Shown here one piece after another: positions 45,467-56,829 of a stretch of DNA of 64,000 nucleotides. The notes beneath the pieces are model-generated. The model saw only the letters and a program-made list of their open reading frames with translations, made no database searches and was not told where the DNA came from. The stretch covers positions 1,984,001 to 2,048,000 of the forward strand of contig JBHGNT010000009.1 in assembly GCA_043228905.1 (NCBI GenBank), given 5' to 3'. The stretch is from Azolla caroliniana. Lineage: Eukaryota; Polypodiophyta. A program made the position numbers and the translations under genes. Position 1 is the stretch's first letter. Each line of letters opens with the position of its first letter.

Positions 45467-46366
45467 ATGCAACACGACAACAACGACGGCAACGCAAACT
45501 CGATGAATCCGGAATTCCTACAACACAATCAAGGACACCAGCCCACATCGCCAATCGACCAACTGGTTCAAGCTCTGTCCAACATCATTTTACAAGTTAA
45601 CCATACTAACCAAGCCATGTTGTCCTTTCTTTCAGCACGATCCGAGCCACAACAAAATCTCCCGGACTCTCGAGTTCGCCCAAAACCGTTCTCCGGCCTA
45701 CCATCGGAAGACGTCCTCTCTTGGCTGGATCATTTCGAAATGGTGGCCAGTTACCACCAGTGGCCACACCCTCGGAAGGCAATGGAGATGAAGACACCCC
45801 TCGAGAATATCGCGGCAACATGGCTTGTACAACAACCCGAAGAGACACGCAACGACTGGGATCTGTTACGGGCAGCCATGATTCGGAATTTTGCTCATCA
45901 AGACTCTCGCCAGACGGCCCTACAACAACTTGAGTCAATTACCCAACAACCACGCGAACCCATCACCCAGTTCGCGGTTCGTTTTGTGCATATCCTACGC
46001 CGGGCTGACGCCAACATGTCGGAGGACATGAAGTTGTTTTTTTTCTGGCCGCGTATACGACATGACCTCCGCCGCCGTGTACGCGATCAAGGCCCGACGA
46101 CACTACACGAAGCCATCCTCACTGCCCAACGCATCGAAGCTGCAGACGCGCACGACATGCACACACCAGGTAATCTCAGTCATGATCATACAAACACTAT
46201 ACCAGCCGTCACTCCCATGGACATCCACATCCAGAACGCGCAATTACGTGCCAAGCGTGCATTGCCCGAACGAGACAGCCAGGGACGCCCCAAATGTTTC
46301 TACTGCAACAACTATGGCCACATTCGGCGTCACTGCCGAAAGTGGCAGAACCACCAACAGAAGTAG
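45467..46366 (+). CDS. inner gypsy gag
   Basis: The first methionine after the LTR is at 45,467 (MQHDNNDGNANSMNPEF), giving about 299 residues. A retrotransposon gag domain follows (FSGLPSEDVLSWLDHFEM, then WDLLRAAMIRNF and FAVRFVHILRRAD). A CCHC zinc knuckle near the end reads CFYCNNYGHIRRHC. The open frame extends into the LTR upstream, but translation from there is unlikely. Confidence 0.9.
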   Translation: MQHDNNDGNANSMNPEFLQHNQGHQPTSPIDQLVQALSNIILQVNHTNQAMLSFLSARSEPQQNLPDSRVRPKPFSGLPSEDVLSWLDHFEMVASYHQWPHPRKAMEMKTPLENIAATWLVQQPEETRNDWDLLRAAMIRNFAHQDSRQTALQQLESITQQPREPITQFAVRFVHILRRADANMSEDMKLFFFWPRIRHDLRRRVRDQGPTTLHEAILTAQRIEAADAHDMHTPGNLSHDHTNTIPAVTPMDIHIQNAQLRAKRALPERDSQGRPKCFYCNNYGHIRRHCRKWQNHQQK

Positions 46367-46416
46367 AACGTCCAATTAGCGGACGCTGCCTTCCTCTCTG
46401 AGCTCCCGGAAAACTA

Positions 46417-49400
46417 ATGCGCGGGGTGCCGCAGGGAGAGCCGCCCCCGCACGTCCACGTCTCCACGTCCTCAACTTCTCCCGTTTCTCCCACGATCGAG
46501 CCGCCCCCGCACGTCCACGCCTCCACTTCATCAACTTCGCCCGTTTGTACCACAATTGCCCGCCTCCAGCACACGACCCAAGAAGTTCTCCTCGACTCCG
46601 GCAGCAGCATCTCTTCCATCAGCGCAGATTTAGTCACCCAATTACAACTTCCCACGAGCCACGCACCGCCCATTAAAATCCTCTTCGGCGACCAACAACG
46701 GGTGTACCACTCACATACGCAAGTCAGGTGCATGCTCACCATTAGTTCCGCCCAGATCCACCATCGTTTCTACGTCCTCCCGTGCCAGTTGTTCCCAATC
46801 ACCTTGGGATGTGATTGGTTCCTCCATAGTCGAGCTTGTCTCGATTTCTCCGCACAACAGCTCATCCTCCCAAATCACATTCCGATCGCACTCTTCACTA
46901 CTCCGCGGGATACCACCCACATCAGCAACACACAGTACCTGATATCACCGGCGGAGCGCATCAACGACATCAGACGGCTCCTCACCACCTTTCCCTCGTT
47001 GTCTACACCACCTGTAAAACCTCCCTCGGTCCGTTTTCCGATTCACCACACGATTCCTACAGGCAACGCCCGCCCCATCAACGCAGCTCCCCGACATCGC
47101 TCGCCTCTCGACCACGAGCGCATTGACAACGCCGTCAAAACTATGCTCCAACAAGGGATTATCACACCTTCCAAGAGCGAGTGGATCTCGGAGCCACACA
47201 TGGTAAAGAAAGGGGATGGTTCTTACCGCTTTTGTGTCGACTTCCGACAACTGAACCATGTCACCACCCATGACCGATACCCTCTCCCTCGTATCGATGA
47301 CCTCCTCGACCAGCTTGGCAAATCAAAGTACTTCACCTCCCTCGATCTAGCCTCGGGATATTGGCAGATCCCGATGAATCCTCACGATGCCCACAAAACT
47401 GCATTCCGCACTAGGAAAGGCATTTTTCAGTTCACATGGATGCCCTTTGGCCTATCTGATGCGGGGAGCACATTCCAGCGAATGGCTAATGCCATCTTCG
47501 ATGATCTCATCACCCGCCGTGTCGTCATCGTCTATCTAGACGATATTCTGGTACATACAAGCACTTGGGCAGAACACCTTCAAGTCCTTCGGGAGGTCCT
47601 AACTTGTGTTCAACGCTATCGATTGCAGCTGCAATGGAAGAAGTGCCGATGGGGTAGTACGTGCCTCCACTTCCTTGGGTACGTCATCTCCTCCGACGGA
47701 ATACAAATGGACCTGGAGAAGACAGAAGCAGTTCAAAAATTCCCACGCCCCACCACAGTCAACCAGCTTCAACGCTTCCTCGGCCTCCTCACGTTCTCTC
47801 TTCGTTTCATCCCACGGCTAGCCGACCTGTCAGCCCCACTACGCGCGCTCCTACAAAAAGACGCACCCTTCCTGTGGACCGAAGCCTGCGAATCCAGCTT
47901 CCTGCAGCTCAAGAGAACACTCCAAGCCTCTGACCTCCTGGCCCACCCTGATTTCACGAAGCCTTTCCATCTGCAGACGGATGCCTCCAATGTCGGCCTT
48001 GGTGCGGTCCTGCTCCAATCCGACGACAACGACCAACTCCGCCCGATTGCCTACATCAGTCGGTCACTTACCAAAGCCGAACAAAATTACTCGACAACTG
48101 AAAAAGAGTTCCTCGCCATCGTCTGGGCATTCCATCGTTTCCACCCATACCTTCACGGATCAAATACATCAGTCGAAACAGACCATCAGCCATTGCTCTC
48201 CCTCATAAAGAAGGCTCATCCACCCGGCCGCTTACTTCGTTGGGTTTTGGCGCTACAGGATTACACATTCACTCTGCGCTATCGCCATGGTCCACAAAAC
48301 ATCGTCGCCGATGGATTATCCCGCATATCCTTTCAGGCGAACCAAATCACCTCCAACACAATCGATTTCCCCATATCCTCGTCCCAAATGGCCAACATGC
48401 AACAACACGACAAACAAATCCAAGATATCTGCCACCGCCTACGAGCTGAACCGACATCATCCCTCACCAAGCAATTCATGATCCAGGATAATGTCCTACT
48501 TTTTTGTCAAGTAGGCAAAGAACCCCGAGTCTACGTGCCTGAGCAACTACGCTAGTCATACCTTCGTTTCTTCCACGATCACCCGTTGTCCGGCCACTTG
48601 GGTTTTCATAAGGTGCTCGACAAAATTCGTCGCAAATTCTATTGGCCTGGGCTACGCCACGAGGTCGCCTCCTACATCAAAGCATGCAACTTATGTCAGG
48701 CCATCAAATCACCTCAAGTGGCTCAAGGCCTCTTACATCCGATACAAGTTCAAGCTCCATTTGAAATCGTCGAATGGGACATTATGGGCCCCTTTCCCGA
48801 GTCACAAGGAGGGAACAAATTCATCCTCGTCATCACCGAGTACTTGACGCGTTGGGCTGAGACGGCCGCTATCCCAGATGCAAAGGCTATGACCATCGCC
48901 TCCAAACTATTGGAGAAAATCATCTTCCCCCACGGTTGCCCACTCCAAATCTTGTCCGATCGAGGACCCCAGTTCAACGGTGAGCTCCTACGCCTCGTTT
49001 CAACACAACTAGGAATCCAACAGTTATTCACGTCACCCTACCATCCGCAAACGAATGGGTTGACGGAGCGCCTCAATCGAACCTTAAAACAACAAATCTC
49101 AGCCTACATCGATCCGCTGCACTCAACCTGGGACCGAATCTTGCCCTTCGTTACGCATGCCTACAACACAACTGTGCAAGCCTCTACCCGCATTAGCCCA
49201 TTTCAGGCCCTTTATGGAAGGGACCCGCGCTTACCCCCAGAAGTGGCAGTTCCGCAACCAACCACACGACTCCACGCTGACACTGTCTTGGTGGTCCCAC
49301 CTACAACAACTCCAGCCTCTCCTCCGCAAAGCCATCACGAGCAACCTGCACCAGGCACAACTACGCCAAAAACGACAACACGATATAGGCCGTGTCGACC

Positions 49401-49699
49401 ATCAATACCACGTCGGTGACAAAGTCCTCGTCTACTTCCCCATCTGTCGTGGCGGTCTCAGCGAATCGCTCATGCACCGATGGATCGGTCCCTTCGAAGT
49501 TCAAAAGCAGATACGCGACACTACATACCTGCTCCGCCGCGCCTCCAACAACCGCTCTACCTTTGCTCACCAGTCTCGCATGAAGCCCTTCCATCAACTA
49601 CCACCGCCCCCGCCCACACTCATGCCTACGCCCACGCCCGTGTCATCCCCCCATATGGAACCGTCGTCCACGCCTCGTCGCGCTTCGACTGCACAGTAA
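46417..49699 (+). pseudogene. inner gypsy pol: protease, RT, RNase H, integrase
   Basis: The frame opens at 46,417. Protease has LLDSGSSISSISADLV; reverse transcriptase has FCVDFRQLN, FTWMPFGLSDA and the catalytic YLDDILVHT; RNase H has QTDASNVGLGAVLLQ. A TAG at 48,553-48,555 interrupts the same frame. Integrase follows with the H2C2 zinc block (GHLGFHKVLDKIRRKFYWPG), DIMGPFPES, DRGPQFNG and TNGLTERLNR. A frameshift near 49,230 moves the C-terminus to the frame ending at 49,699 (YHVGDKVLVYFP, HRWIGPFEV). Apart from one stop and one shift, pol is complete. No chromodomain was recognised. Confidence 0.9.
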
Positions 49700-49721
49700 C
49701 TTTTTTTTTACAAGGGGGAAT

Positions 49722-49980
49722 TGTGGTGGTCACATGGACCACACCTAGATTAGGCCCCTACCAAGCCCCATGCACCACACATAGACCACACCCAAATTAG
49801 GCCCCTACCAAGCCTCATGCACCACACCCAAACTAGGCCCCCACCAAGCCCCATAATTAGTAGAGCTAATTGGAGCGGGAGAACACCCTCCACGCTAAGA
49901 CAGAGTCTATAAAATGTAACTTGAGACATAATGAAAGGAAGGCTATTCTTGAGAGCATTTCACATCTTGAGCATTTCACA
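49722..49980 (+). repeat. inner gypsy 3' LTR
   Basis: Same length and, by eye, same sequence as the 5' LTR; the polypurine tract lies immediately upstream at 49,711-49,721. Confidence 0.93.
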
Positions 49981-50195
49981 ATAGCTAGGAACTTCCAATG
50001 TTCAATCTACACTATGTGAAGTTGAATTAAATATAAGGATGCATATGTAGCTCAAGTGGTAGCGGCCGGTTTATGGGGGTATTGTTGGTGAAAAGCGTGA
50101 ATTGCCTCTAGTGCATTTTGTAAGTGTGTAATTGGTTTCCATGTGGCGTCCGAAAGAGGGTAACCTTTCCATAAGACCAAGTATTGAAGTCGTCA

Positions 50196-53100
50196 TCAAC
50201 ACAAGTGAGAGTCGAGGATCCGGTCAACCTCATACTCCTCACCTGTCGATAATTCCACGGGTGGCGGAGGAGGAGGTTGGCGTCCTGGAATGCGAGAAGG
50301 ATGATAGAGTTCGAGGAGAGAGACATGGAAAACATTGTGAAGCCGAAATGTGGGGGGAAGCACTAACTGGAAGGCAATTGGGTTAATGTGCTCGAGGATA
50401 CGGAAGGGGCCTAGCTTTTTGTAGTCGAGCTTCGCACAGGGACGGGTGGTTGCGATATGTCGACGTAGCAACCAAACCATGTCACCGACTGCGAAGGTCG
50501 GCGCGACTAAGCGATGTCGGTCAGCATGAGCTTTATACTGTTTTCCAGTGGCACGGAGCTCGAGGGAGAGGTCATGGTGGACATCTTGTAAGGTGTGGGC
50601 ACACTTCTCGGCCGACAGATTGATGGATATCTCCAGAATGGAAATGCTAAAACGAGGGTGGAAACCGTAATTTGCAAAGAATGGGGAAACTTTAGTTGAG
50701 GCATGGATACTGTTATTGTAGCCAAATTCCACCATGGCAAGGAGGTCCACCCAATCGTCTTGTTGGTAGCTAACTGAACAACGGAGGTATTGTTCGAGGA
50801 TTTGGTTGACTCTTTCTGTTTGGCCATCAGTTTGAGGGTGGTGCGCAGTTGACAAGTTCACAGAAGTCCCGAATGTCTGTAACAGTCGGCGCCAAAAGTG
50901 GGAGATAAATTGAGGACCTCGATCAAAAGTGACGTCCTCAGGCAAACCTTGTAAGCGGACAACATTTTTCAGAAAAAGGGCAGTTGTCTCCTCCCCCGAA
51001 ATGGTTTTCGAACATGGGACAAAGTGAACCATCTTCGAAAACCAAGCGAAGACCACTAGCACCGTGTCACGGTCACCGACTCGAGGAAGGTCGGTGATAA
51101 AGTCCATGGAGAGAGATGCCCAAGGTCGATGGGGAATTGGAAGTGGGTGTAGAAGGTCATATGGACGATGGTGAGCCACTTTGGAGCAAGCACAGACGTC
51201 ACAAGTTTTGATAAATTCTTTGACCAATTTCCAAGGTTGAGGCCACCAAAACCCCCAAGAAAGCAATGCCAGCGTTTTGGTGACCCCAAAGTGTCCGACA
51301 AGAGGATCATCATGGCAAGTTTGTAGACCTCGGAGACGACATGGGCCATCTGGTACATAAAGGAGGTGATTACAATAGAGTAGCCCATCGTGAGTTGTAA
51401 AGTGACTGAGATCCGAGCTTTGTCATTCCTGGGATGGGTTGTTGAGGCGCACCATGATGTTAGTAGCGAAAGGGTTCGACGTGGTTGCTTGGGCAATCTC
51501 GTTGAGCAAGGAATCATCGTGCAACAGATAGGTTGCAAACATGTGGAGTTGATCGGGCTGCAATAAGCAATGTGATTGCTGAGAATAAGTGTCGTCGCCT
51601 AGGCGCAATGCAAAATCAGGTCACTGGGAGAGAGCATCCGCTTTCTCATGTTGAATGTCGGGCCGAAACAAGATTTCGAAGTCATAGTCGGCAAGAAAAG
51701 ATGACCAACGAGCATGTCTCCGATTCAACGTACGAGTGGTGGTGAAGTAGATGAGATTCTTGTGGTCGGTCACCACCTGAATACAATGTTGCGCCCCAGC
51801 CAGATAGGGTTGCCATTCAGCGGAGGCCGAGATGATAGCTGCGAGCTCCTTGTCGTAGACTGGATAATTGATTTCCGGGGCTGTAAACTTCCGAGAGTAG
51901 AAGGCGATCGGATGTAGGGTGCCATCGTCATCAAGTTGGGACAAGACCGCATCTATTGCAAAGTCGGAGGCGTCGGTTTCAACCTGGAAAGGGCGGGTGG
52001 GGTCCGGGTGGACTAACAGGGGGGCGGAGAGAAAAGCTGCTTTGAGGGCATTAAAAGCATTATGTGTTGCGGGGGTCCAAAGAAATGGAGTATCTTTCCG
52101 GGTAAGTTGGATGAGAAGTTGAACTAGGGATGAGAACCCGTCTATAAATCATCTATAAAAATTTGCAAAACTAAGAAGCAATTGTACCTCTTTCAGCCGA
52201 ATCGGGAGAGGCCAATCAGTGATTGCGGCGACCTTGCGTTTATCCATTGTGATCTCGGTAGGTAAATTGGTGAAAGGAATGGTGACGTTCCCCAACACAA
52301 CGGCCAGTGTAGCGACCAAACCGAACTCAACCGCAACAGAATCAAGTGAGTGTCGTGACCGAGCAAGAATTGGCGTTGTTGGAAAAGTGATGGAACGGCT
52401 ACACCAATCCACCGTCGGATTGTGTGTCTCCAACCAAGATAGCCCCAACACAATTGGATGTCGGGGGGTCGCGATGAGGTAGAACGTCAGTTCCTCCTAG
52501 TGTGCCCCGATTTGAAGTACCAACGGGATAGTGGCTTCGGTAACTGCCCCCGATGAGAGAACCCTACCGTCGATCACTTCAACGGATATGGGTTGTGATG
52601 TGCGGACGGTGGGGATATTATGTGCGCATACAAACGATTTATCGATAAAACAAGTAGATGCTTCAGAGTCGAGCAAGGCATGAGAATGTATTGAAGTCGA
52701 ACCAAAACAAAGACTTACTTGCAAAGAAAACCCTCCTAATGGCGGTTCGGACTTGTAGGAGCATGGAGAAGGTGAGTAACGAGAAGTGTCCAGCGGCATG
52801 GCTCCCACTGCAGCCAGACTTGGTTGTTTTCCTATTGTCGAGGAACCTCCGCAAGACGTGCATGATGGAATTGTTGTCGAGGGCCTCGCACAGGGCAGTG
52901 GCGGATGACATGGATGGGGTTGCCACAATAGAGACAGAGTCCATTGTCCCGACGATGTTGGCATTGGGCTTCAGTTAGTGGTTGGAACCGAGCATGGTCG
53001 ATCTCCATCAGGGTATGGGAATCGACCTCCATTGTGGTATAGGTTTCATTGGCTGATGGTAAGGTTGGCGTGGGTAACAAGTAGGGCCTGGTGATTGTTG

Positions 53101-53842
53101 CGTTCCGAGAAGAAGCCTGAGACCCGCGAGTCCCCCGTTCTTCTTGACGAAGTTCGAAAAGACGATTGTCACACTAGACAGCTTGGGAGATTACCTGATA
53201 CAACGATGTGGGCTCCGGGAAGTTTAAGAGAAGAGTCTTGACGTCATGTCAGAGACCACGATGGAAATGGTCGCATAGGGCTTGGTCATCCCAAGTAACA
53301 TCGCAGGCAATTTGGCGGAACTCTGAGGCGTAGATCGAGGCAGGACGTGAACATTGTTGGACAGAATAAATCTTTGTGAGTGTCGTCCGTCACCGATCTG
53401 TCTCGCCAAATGTCGCTTCGAGCTCCTCAATGAAAGCGGTGAAGTCCTCCAAGAGAGGGGATGAGGTCTCGATCAAGGGTGCAAACCACGCTTGCGCCGG
53501 CCCAGAGAGAAGCATGTCGACAAGCCCAACCCGAGAAAAGTCGCTAGCATACCGTTGGTGCTATAATCGGATGATAAGCCGAATTTGGTTGATAAAGCCG
53601 CAAAGATACGCCCTCGTGCCATTGATTTTATCGGGTAGGTTGATGGTTGGTTCGAGGACATATGGATGAGAAGAGGACATGGTCGGGCTAGGTGTCGACG
53701 GTGGTTGTGACTCGGCGGCTAGTGGATTTCTTGAAGTGCCAGATTGCAACTCTCGTAATGATTCCCAAAGGATTTCATTCTCCAGTTGAAGTTGTTGCAA
53801 GGCTGCCATGATTTGGTTTAGGTTGTCGACTGAGCCGGACAT
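50196..53842 (-). pseudogene. outer gypsy gag-pol, broken and lacking the reverse transcriptase core
   Basis: Gag begins near 53,842 (MSGSVDNLNQIMAALQQLQ). A CCHC knuckle (CLYCGNPIHVIRHC) lies at about 53,000. The protease site reads LLDSEASTCFID, with Gly changed to Glu. The frame then passes from [10 protein letters not shown] directly into [14 protein letters not shown], so the fingers and the YxDD palm are gone. RNase H (VETDASDFAIDAVL) and integrase (HRPWASLSMDFITDLP, FDRGPQFIS, TDGQTERVNQ) remain. Several stops and frameshifts are present. Such an element could move only with proteins supplied in trans. Confidence 0.87.
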
Positions 53843-53870
53843 GGTAGCAAGAAAAAGAAGGTGAACAAAC

Positions 53871-54270
53871 TGTCACGGACAAGTATAATAGAGTAGAACG
53901 AAGATAAGACTGGAGAACAAGAGAGAGAAAAAGAACAAGAACTCAACTTATAGAATCTGTAACTTGTGTTGTTCACCTTGATTAGAATCAAGGTGCACAT
54001 GAGTATTTATACAAGAGGGTAGGGCTATGTAAGCCAACTAGAAATAGAGTGCATGAGGATGCATGCAATAGAGTACGCATGAGGATGCATGTAATAGAGA
54101 ATGCATGAGGATGCATGCAAGCTAGGAACTTCCAATGTTCAATCTACACTATATGAAGTTGAATTAAATACAAGGATGCATATGTAGCTCAAGTGGTAGG
54201 GTTTGCCCAATAGAGACCATGAGGTCTTGGGTTCAATCCTTATCTTCCTCTGTTGCATATGTCTATGACA
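53871..54270 (-). repeat. outer gypsy, upstream LTR
   Basis: A 400-bp LTR (TGTCACGG at one end, CTATGACA at the other). It contains tandem GCATGAGGATGCATGCAA-like units and, at 54,180-54,240, a tRNA-like segment with TAGCTCAAGTGGTAG and GGGTTCAATCC. Confidence 0.85.
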
Positions 54271-55275
54271 GGGTCCACATACGACGACATGCCGTATAAA
54301 TATCCTCAAATAGAAAAGATGGTGAAGGACTTTGCAGAGCTGACCCTGGCTCCATTGTGGTGAATAGTAATATTTCATAGTATGGGTCAATATTTATTGG
54401 TCACTAGTGCATTAAAGTCGATATGACATGCAACTGAACACACGCATTCGTAAGCTTTAAGTTGTTATGCATTGTATATATGGTTTCAATTGCACTTACT
54501 ATATACAATATTTGATGATATTGACTTATTTCCATTCCATTACAAATACTAGGGTTAAAACGAACATAACTCATACCCCAGGCGATCGAATGGTGAGCGT
54601 TGTGGAGCATTTGTGCATGGGGTACTACGACGCAATTTCTAAGAACAAGGCTCGGCCACATGTGGCTGAGCAAAACGTCGTAAATTATATCATGTGGCCA
54701 GTTGTGACGAAGAAATTGTGCCATGTTTCCGGCGAGAAAAGTCTAGTGAACACGTACCAAAAGCCCCAACGTTTAATTAATTGATTGATCGAGTCGTTTT
54801 CTAACATTGATGATTGGGTGCTCGACTTATTCTCTAGAACATGCATTTTTACAAGCATGATCAATTTATCTTAAAATAAAATTGATTTACGACTTTGTTT
54901 TCTCACTTATGCAATTACAATTGATTATTCAGGAACAACGACTACATGTGCTTTGAAGATGTTCAAGAACTATGTCGCCTTGGAGAAGGACTCTTCACAA
55001 GTTAATTTTATTAAAATGAGAATCCAAGGTATCTGGGATTGTCCCGACCAAGACCAAGAGGTTGGGGCAAAGCATATTAATGAAACTGAAATGTTTCAGT
55101 TGACCTCCAGAGAACCAATGGAACCTAATAGAAGAAGGAGAGGGACCTTGTCGACCTCGAGGATGTACTACAATCCGAACAAATACAAGATTCAGCTGAG
55201 CATACAAAAAAGACACAACAACCAACTGATGTTGGAGAGCAGTCAGTTCTAGATTTGTTAATGGAATGACTTGTA

Positions 55276-55964
55276 TATTGCTTTGTATTTGTAATTGACA
55301 CCTTCTTTGAATTGTAAGAACTTTTAGTTTGAGTATTAATCTTGGAGTAACATTTTGTCTTTACTCTATCCTATTGTTGTATCTAACTCAATATGTCTAT
55401 CATATGGTACAAATGTTGACTTGTCGAGTATATGGTTAAATATAATTTCCATTGAACATATGCTTTTAACTTATTGATTGTATGTCAAATGTTGGATATT
55501 ATTGTTTCTCGGTTAATATAATTGAACTTAGTGTTTAAGTATATTTGGTATCCTATCAATATGATTTATGTTTGTCATAATTCTTGGTAAACTAGTTTCG
55601 AGTAAAAATAATGATATTAAGTCAAAATGGTTGCTCATATGATTATGCGTTCAAGTTTGTTCATATGATTGACATATAATTTGCGTAGTGGTTTTTTTTG
55701 CATGTGTGGTATCTCGTGGGATATGCTTTTACGAATATTTTTTCAATTATATCCTTAAACCCTATTTACAAACTCGACAGAGCAATCTTTATAAGTTTTA
55801 GAGACAAATATACAAACATAATTGCATTTCAAAAGCATATTACAATTATAACTGGATGCATTCTCGTCATCTTATCTAAGAATTGGATAAATTTATTATA
55901 GATTGAATAAATGTCGGTTAAATTTTAATGTTAGAAATATTAACTGAATATCTAAGCGGTGACT
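55276..55964. other. AT-rich 3' flank of copy 2
   Basis: No gene or terminal repeat could be found between the end of the methyltransferase remnant and the copia element, although the right end of copy 2 was expected near here. Confidence 0.5.
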
Positions 55965-56826
55965 TTAAAAAACATGTACACATGCATGATATGTTCTTAA
56001 AAGTTTGTTAAAAAAAGGTAATTCTTGACATCTCACGTAATTATCAAAAATGTAATGCGACATATTACCTGTTTTAAATGTCTCAGTGTTTGGCTCATAT
56101 TCCGGCTCAAATTCATATACGTCAGCTTCTTGTTGTGAGTCGGCCGACTCAGACTCGGTTGCATTGATTGGTTGTTGTTGGTCAGTCTGTTGTGTAGAAG
56201 TGAAGTTAGATGGTGTTGAATCCATAGTGGTAGTAGTCGGCTAGGAAGACGACATTGGTTTCTGTTGTTTCCAATCTTCAATCATCTTGTCTTCCATGAA
56301 TACGATATCATGACTCCTCACCACTTTCTTGTCAAGGAGATCCCACAGCCTGTTGCCGAACTCATCTTCCGAGTACCCCAAGAATATGCATGGCTTGGAC
56401 TTGTTGTCCAACTTTGATCGTTGATCTTTTGCAACATGCATATATGTTAAGCATTTGAACACCCTTGAGTGTTGGTAAGAGACATTTCTTCCAATGCACA
56501 CCCTTTGGGGGACATCACCCTTTAGAGGCACTGAAGGAGATTTGTTTATAAGATAAACAACAGTCAACATTGCCTTAGCCCTATACAATTTCGGCAATTT
56601 TGCATACGACAACATGCTTCTTACCCTTTCCATTATGGTTTGATTCATTCTCTCTACCAAACCATTTAGCTCAAGTTTCTTCGGCACTATATACTCAAGT
56701 TTGATGCCTTGGGTCTTACAATACAACTCGAATTGGCCTCTATACTCACCACCATTATTTGTTCAGACAGCTTTCAACTTCTGTCCAGATTCTCTTTCTA
56801 CCCTTGCATGAAACTCTCTTCTTCTT
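55965..56826 (-). pseudogene. copia 2 integrase C-terminal half and linker
   Basis: HARVERESGQKLKAV, a stop, then NNGGEYRGQFE and ELNGLVERMNQTIMERVRS (56,241-56,826), and PCIFLGYSEDEFGNRLWDL. An acidic linker ending near 55,965 follows. There is a stop in the stretch that carries the second catalytic Asp, which is itself changed (TNNGGEY for DNGGEY). Confidence 0.8.
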
Positions 56827-56829
56827 TTT

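Larger units (their letters stand above)
45148..49980 (+). mobile_element. Ty3/gypsy element (inner), young
   Basis: A 4,833-bp element with 259-bp LTRs (45,148-45,406 and 49,722-49,980) that look identical by eye. It is flanked by ATAG on both sides (45,144-45,147 and 49,981-49,984). It sits in the left LTR of the outer gypsy. A polypurine tract, AAGGGGGAAT, precedes the 3' LTR. Identical LTRs imply a very recent insertion. Confidence 0.93.
44876..50064 (-). repeat. outer gypsy, downstream LTR, split by the inner element
   Basis: Pieces 44,876-45,147 and 49,981-50,064 match 53,871-54,200. After TAGCTCAAGTGGTAG at about 50,062 the two LTRs diverge abruptly, so this LTR has a different or truncated inner end. 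Confidence 0.8.
44876..54270 (-). mobile_element. Ty3/gypsy element (outer), defective
   Basis: It inserted in copy 2's methyltransferase exon with a perfect 5-bp target duplication, GGGTC (44,871-44,875 and 54,271-54,275). Ends are TGTCA...TGACA. Genes read on the minus strand in the order gag, protease, RNase H, integrase. The reverse transcriptase core is missing. The left LTR is split by a second gypsy element. Confidence 0.92.
42251..55266 (+). pseudogene. ParB-like/DNA methyltransferase gene, copy 2, split by retrotransposons
   Basis: Exon 1 is probably 42,251-42,276. The N-terminal domain is 42,648-43,214 (KTFTYGQIKNVEYED, RGMRKVRVDEGYF). The ParB-like part is 43,393-44,285, with a stop at 43,624 and a frame break, then GGSHFAEARHQL, HEEAKLVAWNHNNDN and YDSWFKLAFRTGEVWDLQD. 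A spliced exon at 44,370-44,518 gives HKVYMKIQELMMK. Motif IV has decayed to ADIRYGF at about 44,842. The frame is cut at 44,875, resumes at 54,276 (TYDDMPYKYPQIEKM), has a TGA shortly after, then VNTYQKPQR, DWVLDLFS and ALKMFKNYVALEKD. SAM motif I reads DLFSRT, so it has lost a glycine. This copy is clearly dead but supplies the exon map for copy 1. Confidence 0.82.
40498..55275. mobile_element. ParB-methyltransferase / DUF7869 element, copy 2 (decayed, interrupted)
   Basis: The left end at 40,498 has AACACGTTCTTG, TTCACAAGTGGAAGGAT and, 90-111 bp in, GATACACTAGTATCACATG, as in copy 1. Inside are a DUF7869 N-terminal remnant (minus), a TATA box, a short exon, palindromes and a broken ParB-methyltransferase gene (plus). 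The orientation is opposite to copy 1. A nested gypsy pair splits the methyltransferase region. No right terminal repeat was found before the copia at 55.97 kb, so the right end is lost or displaced. Confidence 0.78.

Noticed and set aside
54180-54262. Functional tRNA gene
   Set aside because: A-box and B-box resemblance exists, but the acceptor stem and cloverleaf do not pair well by eye.
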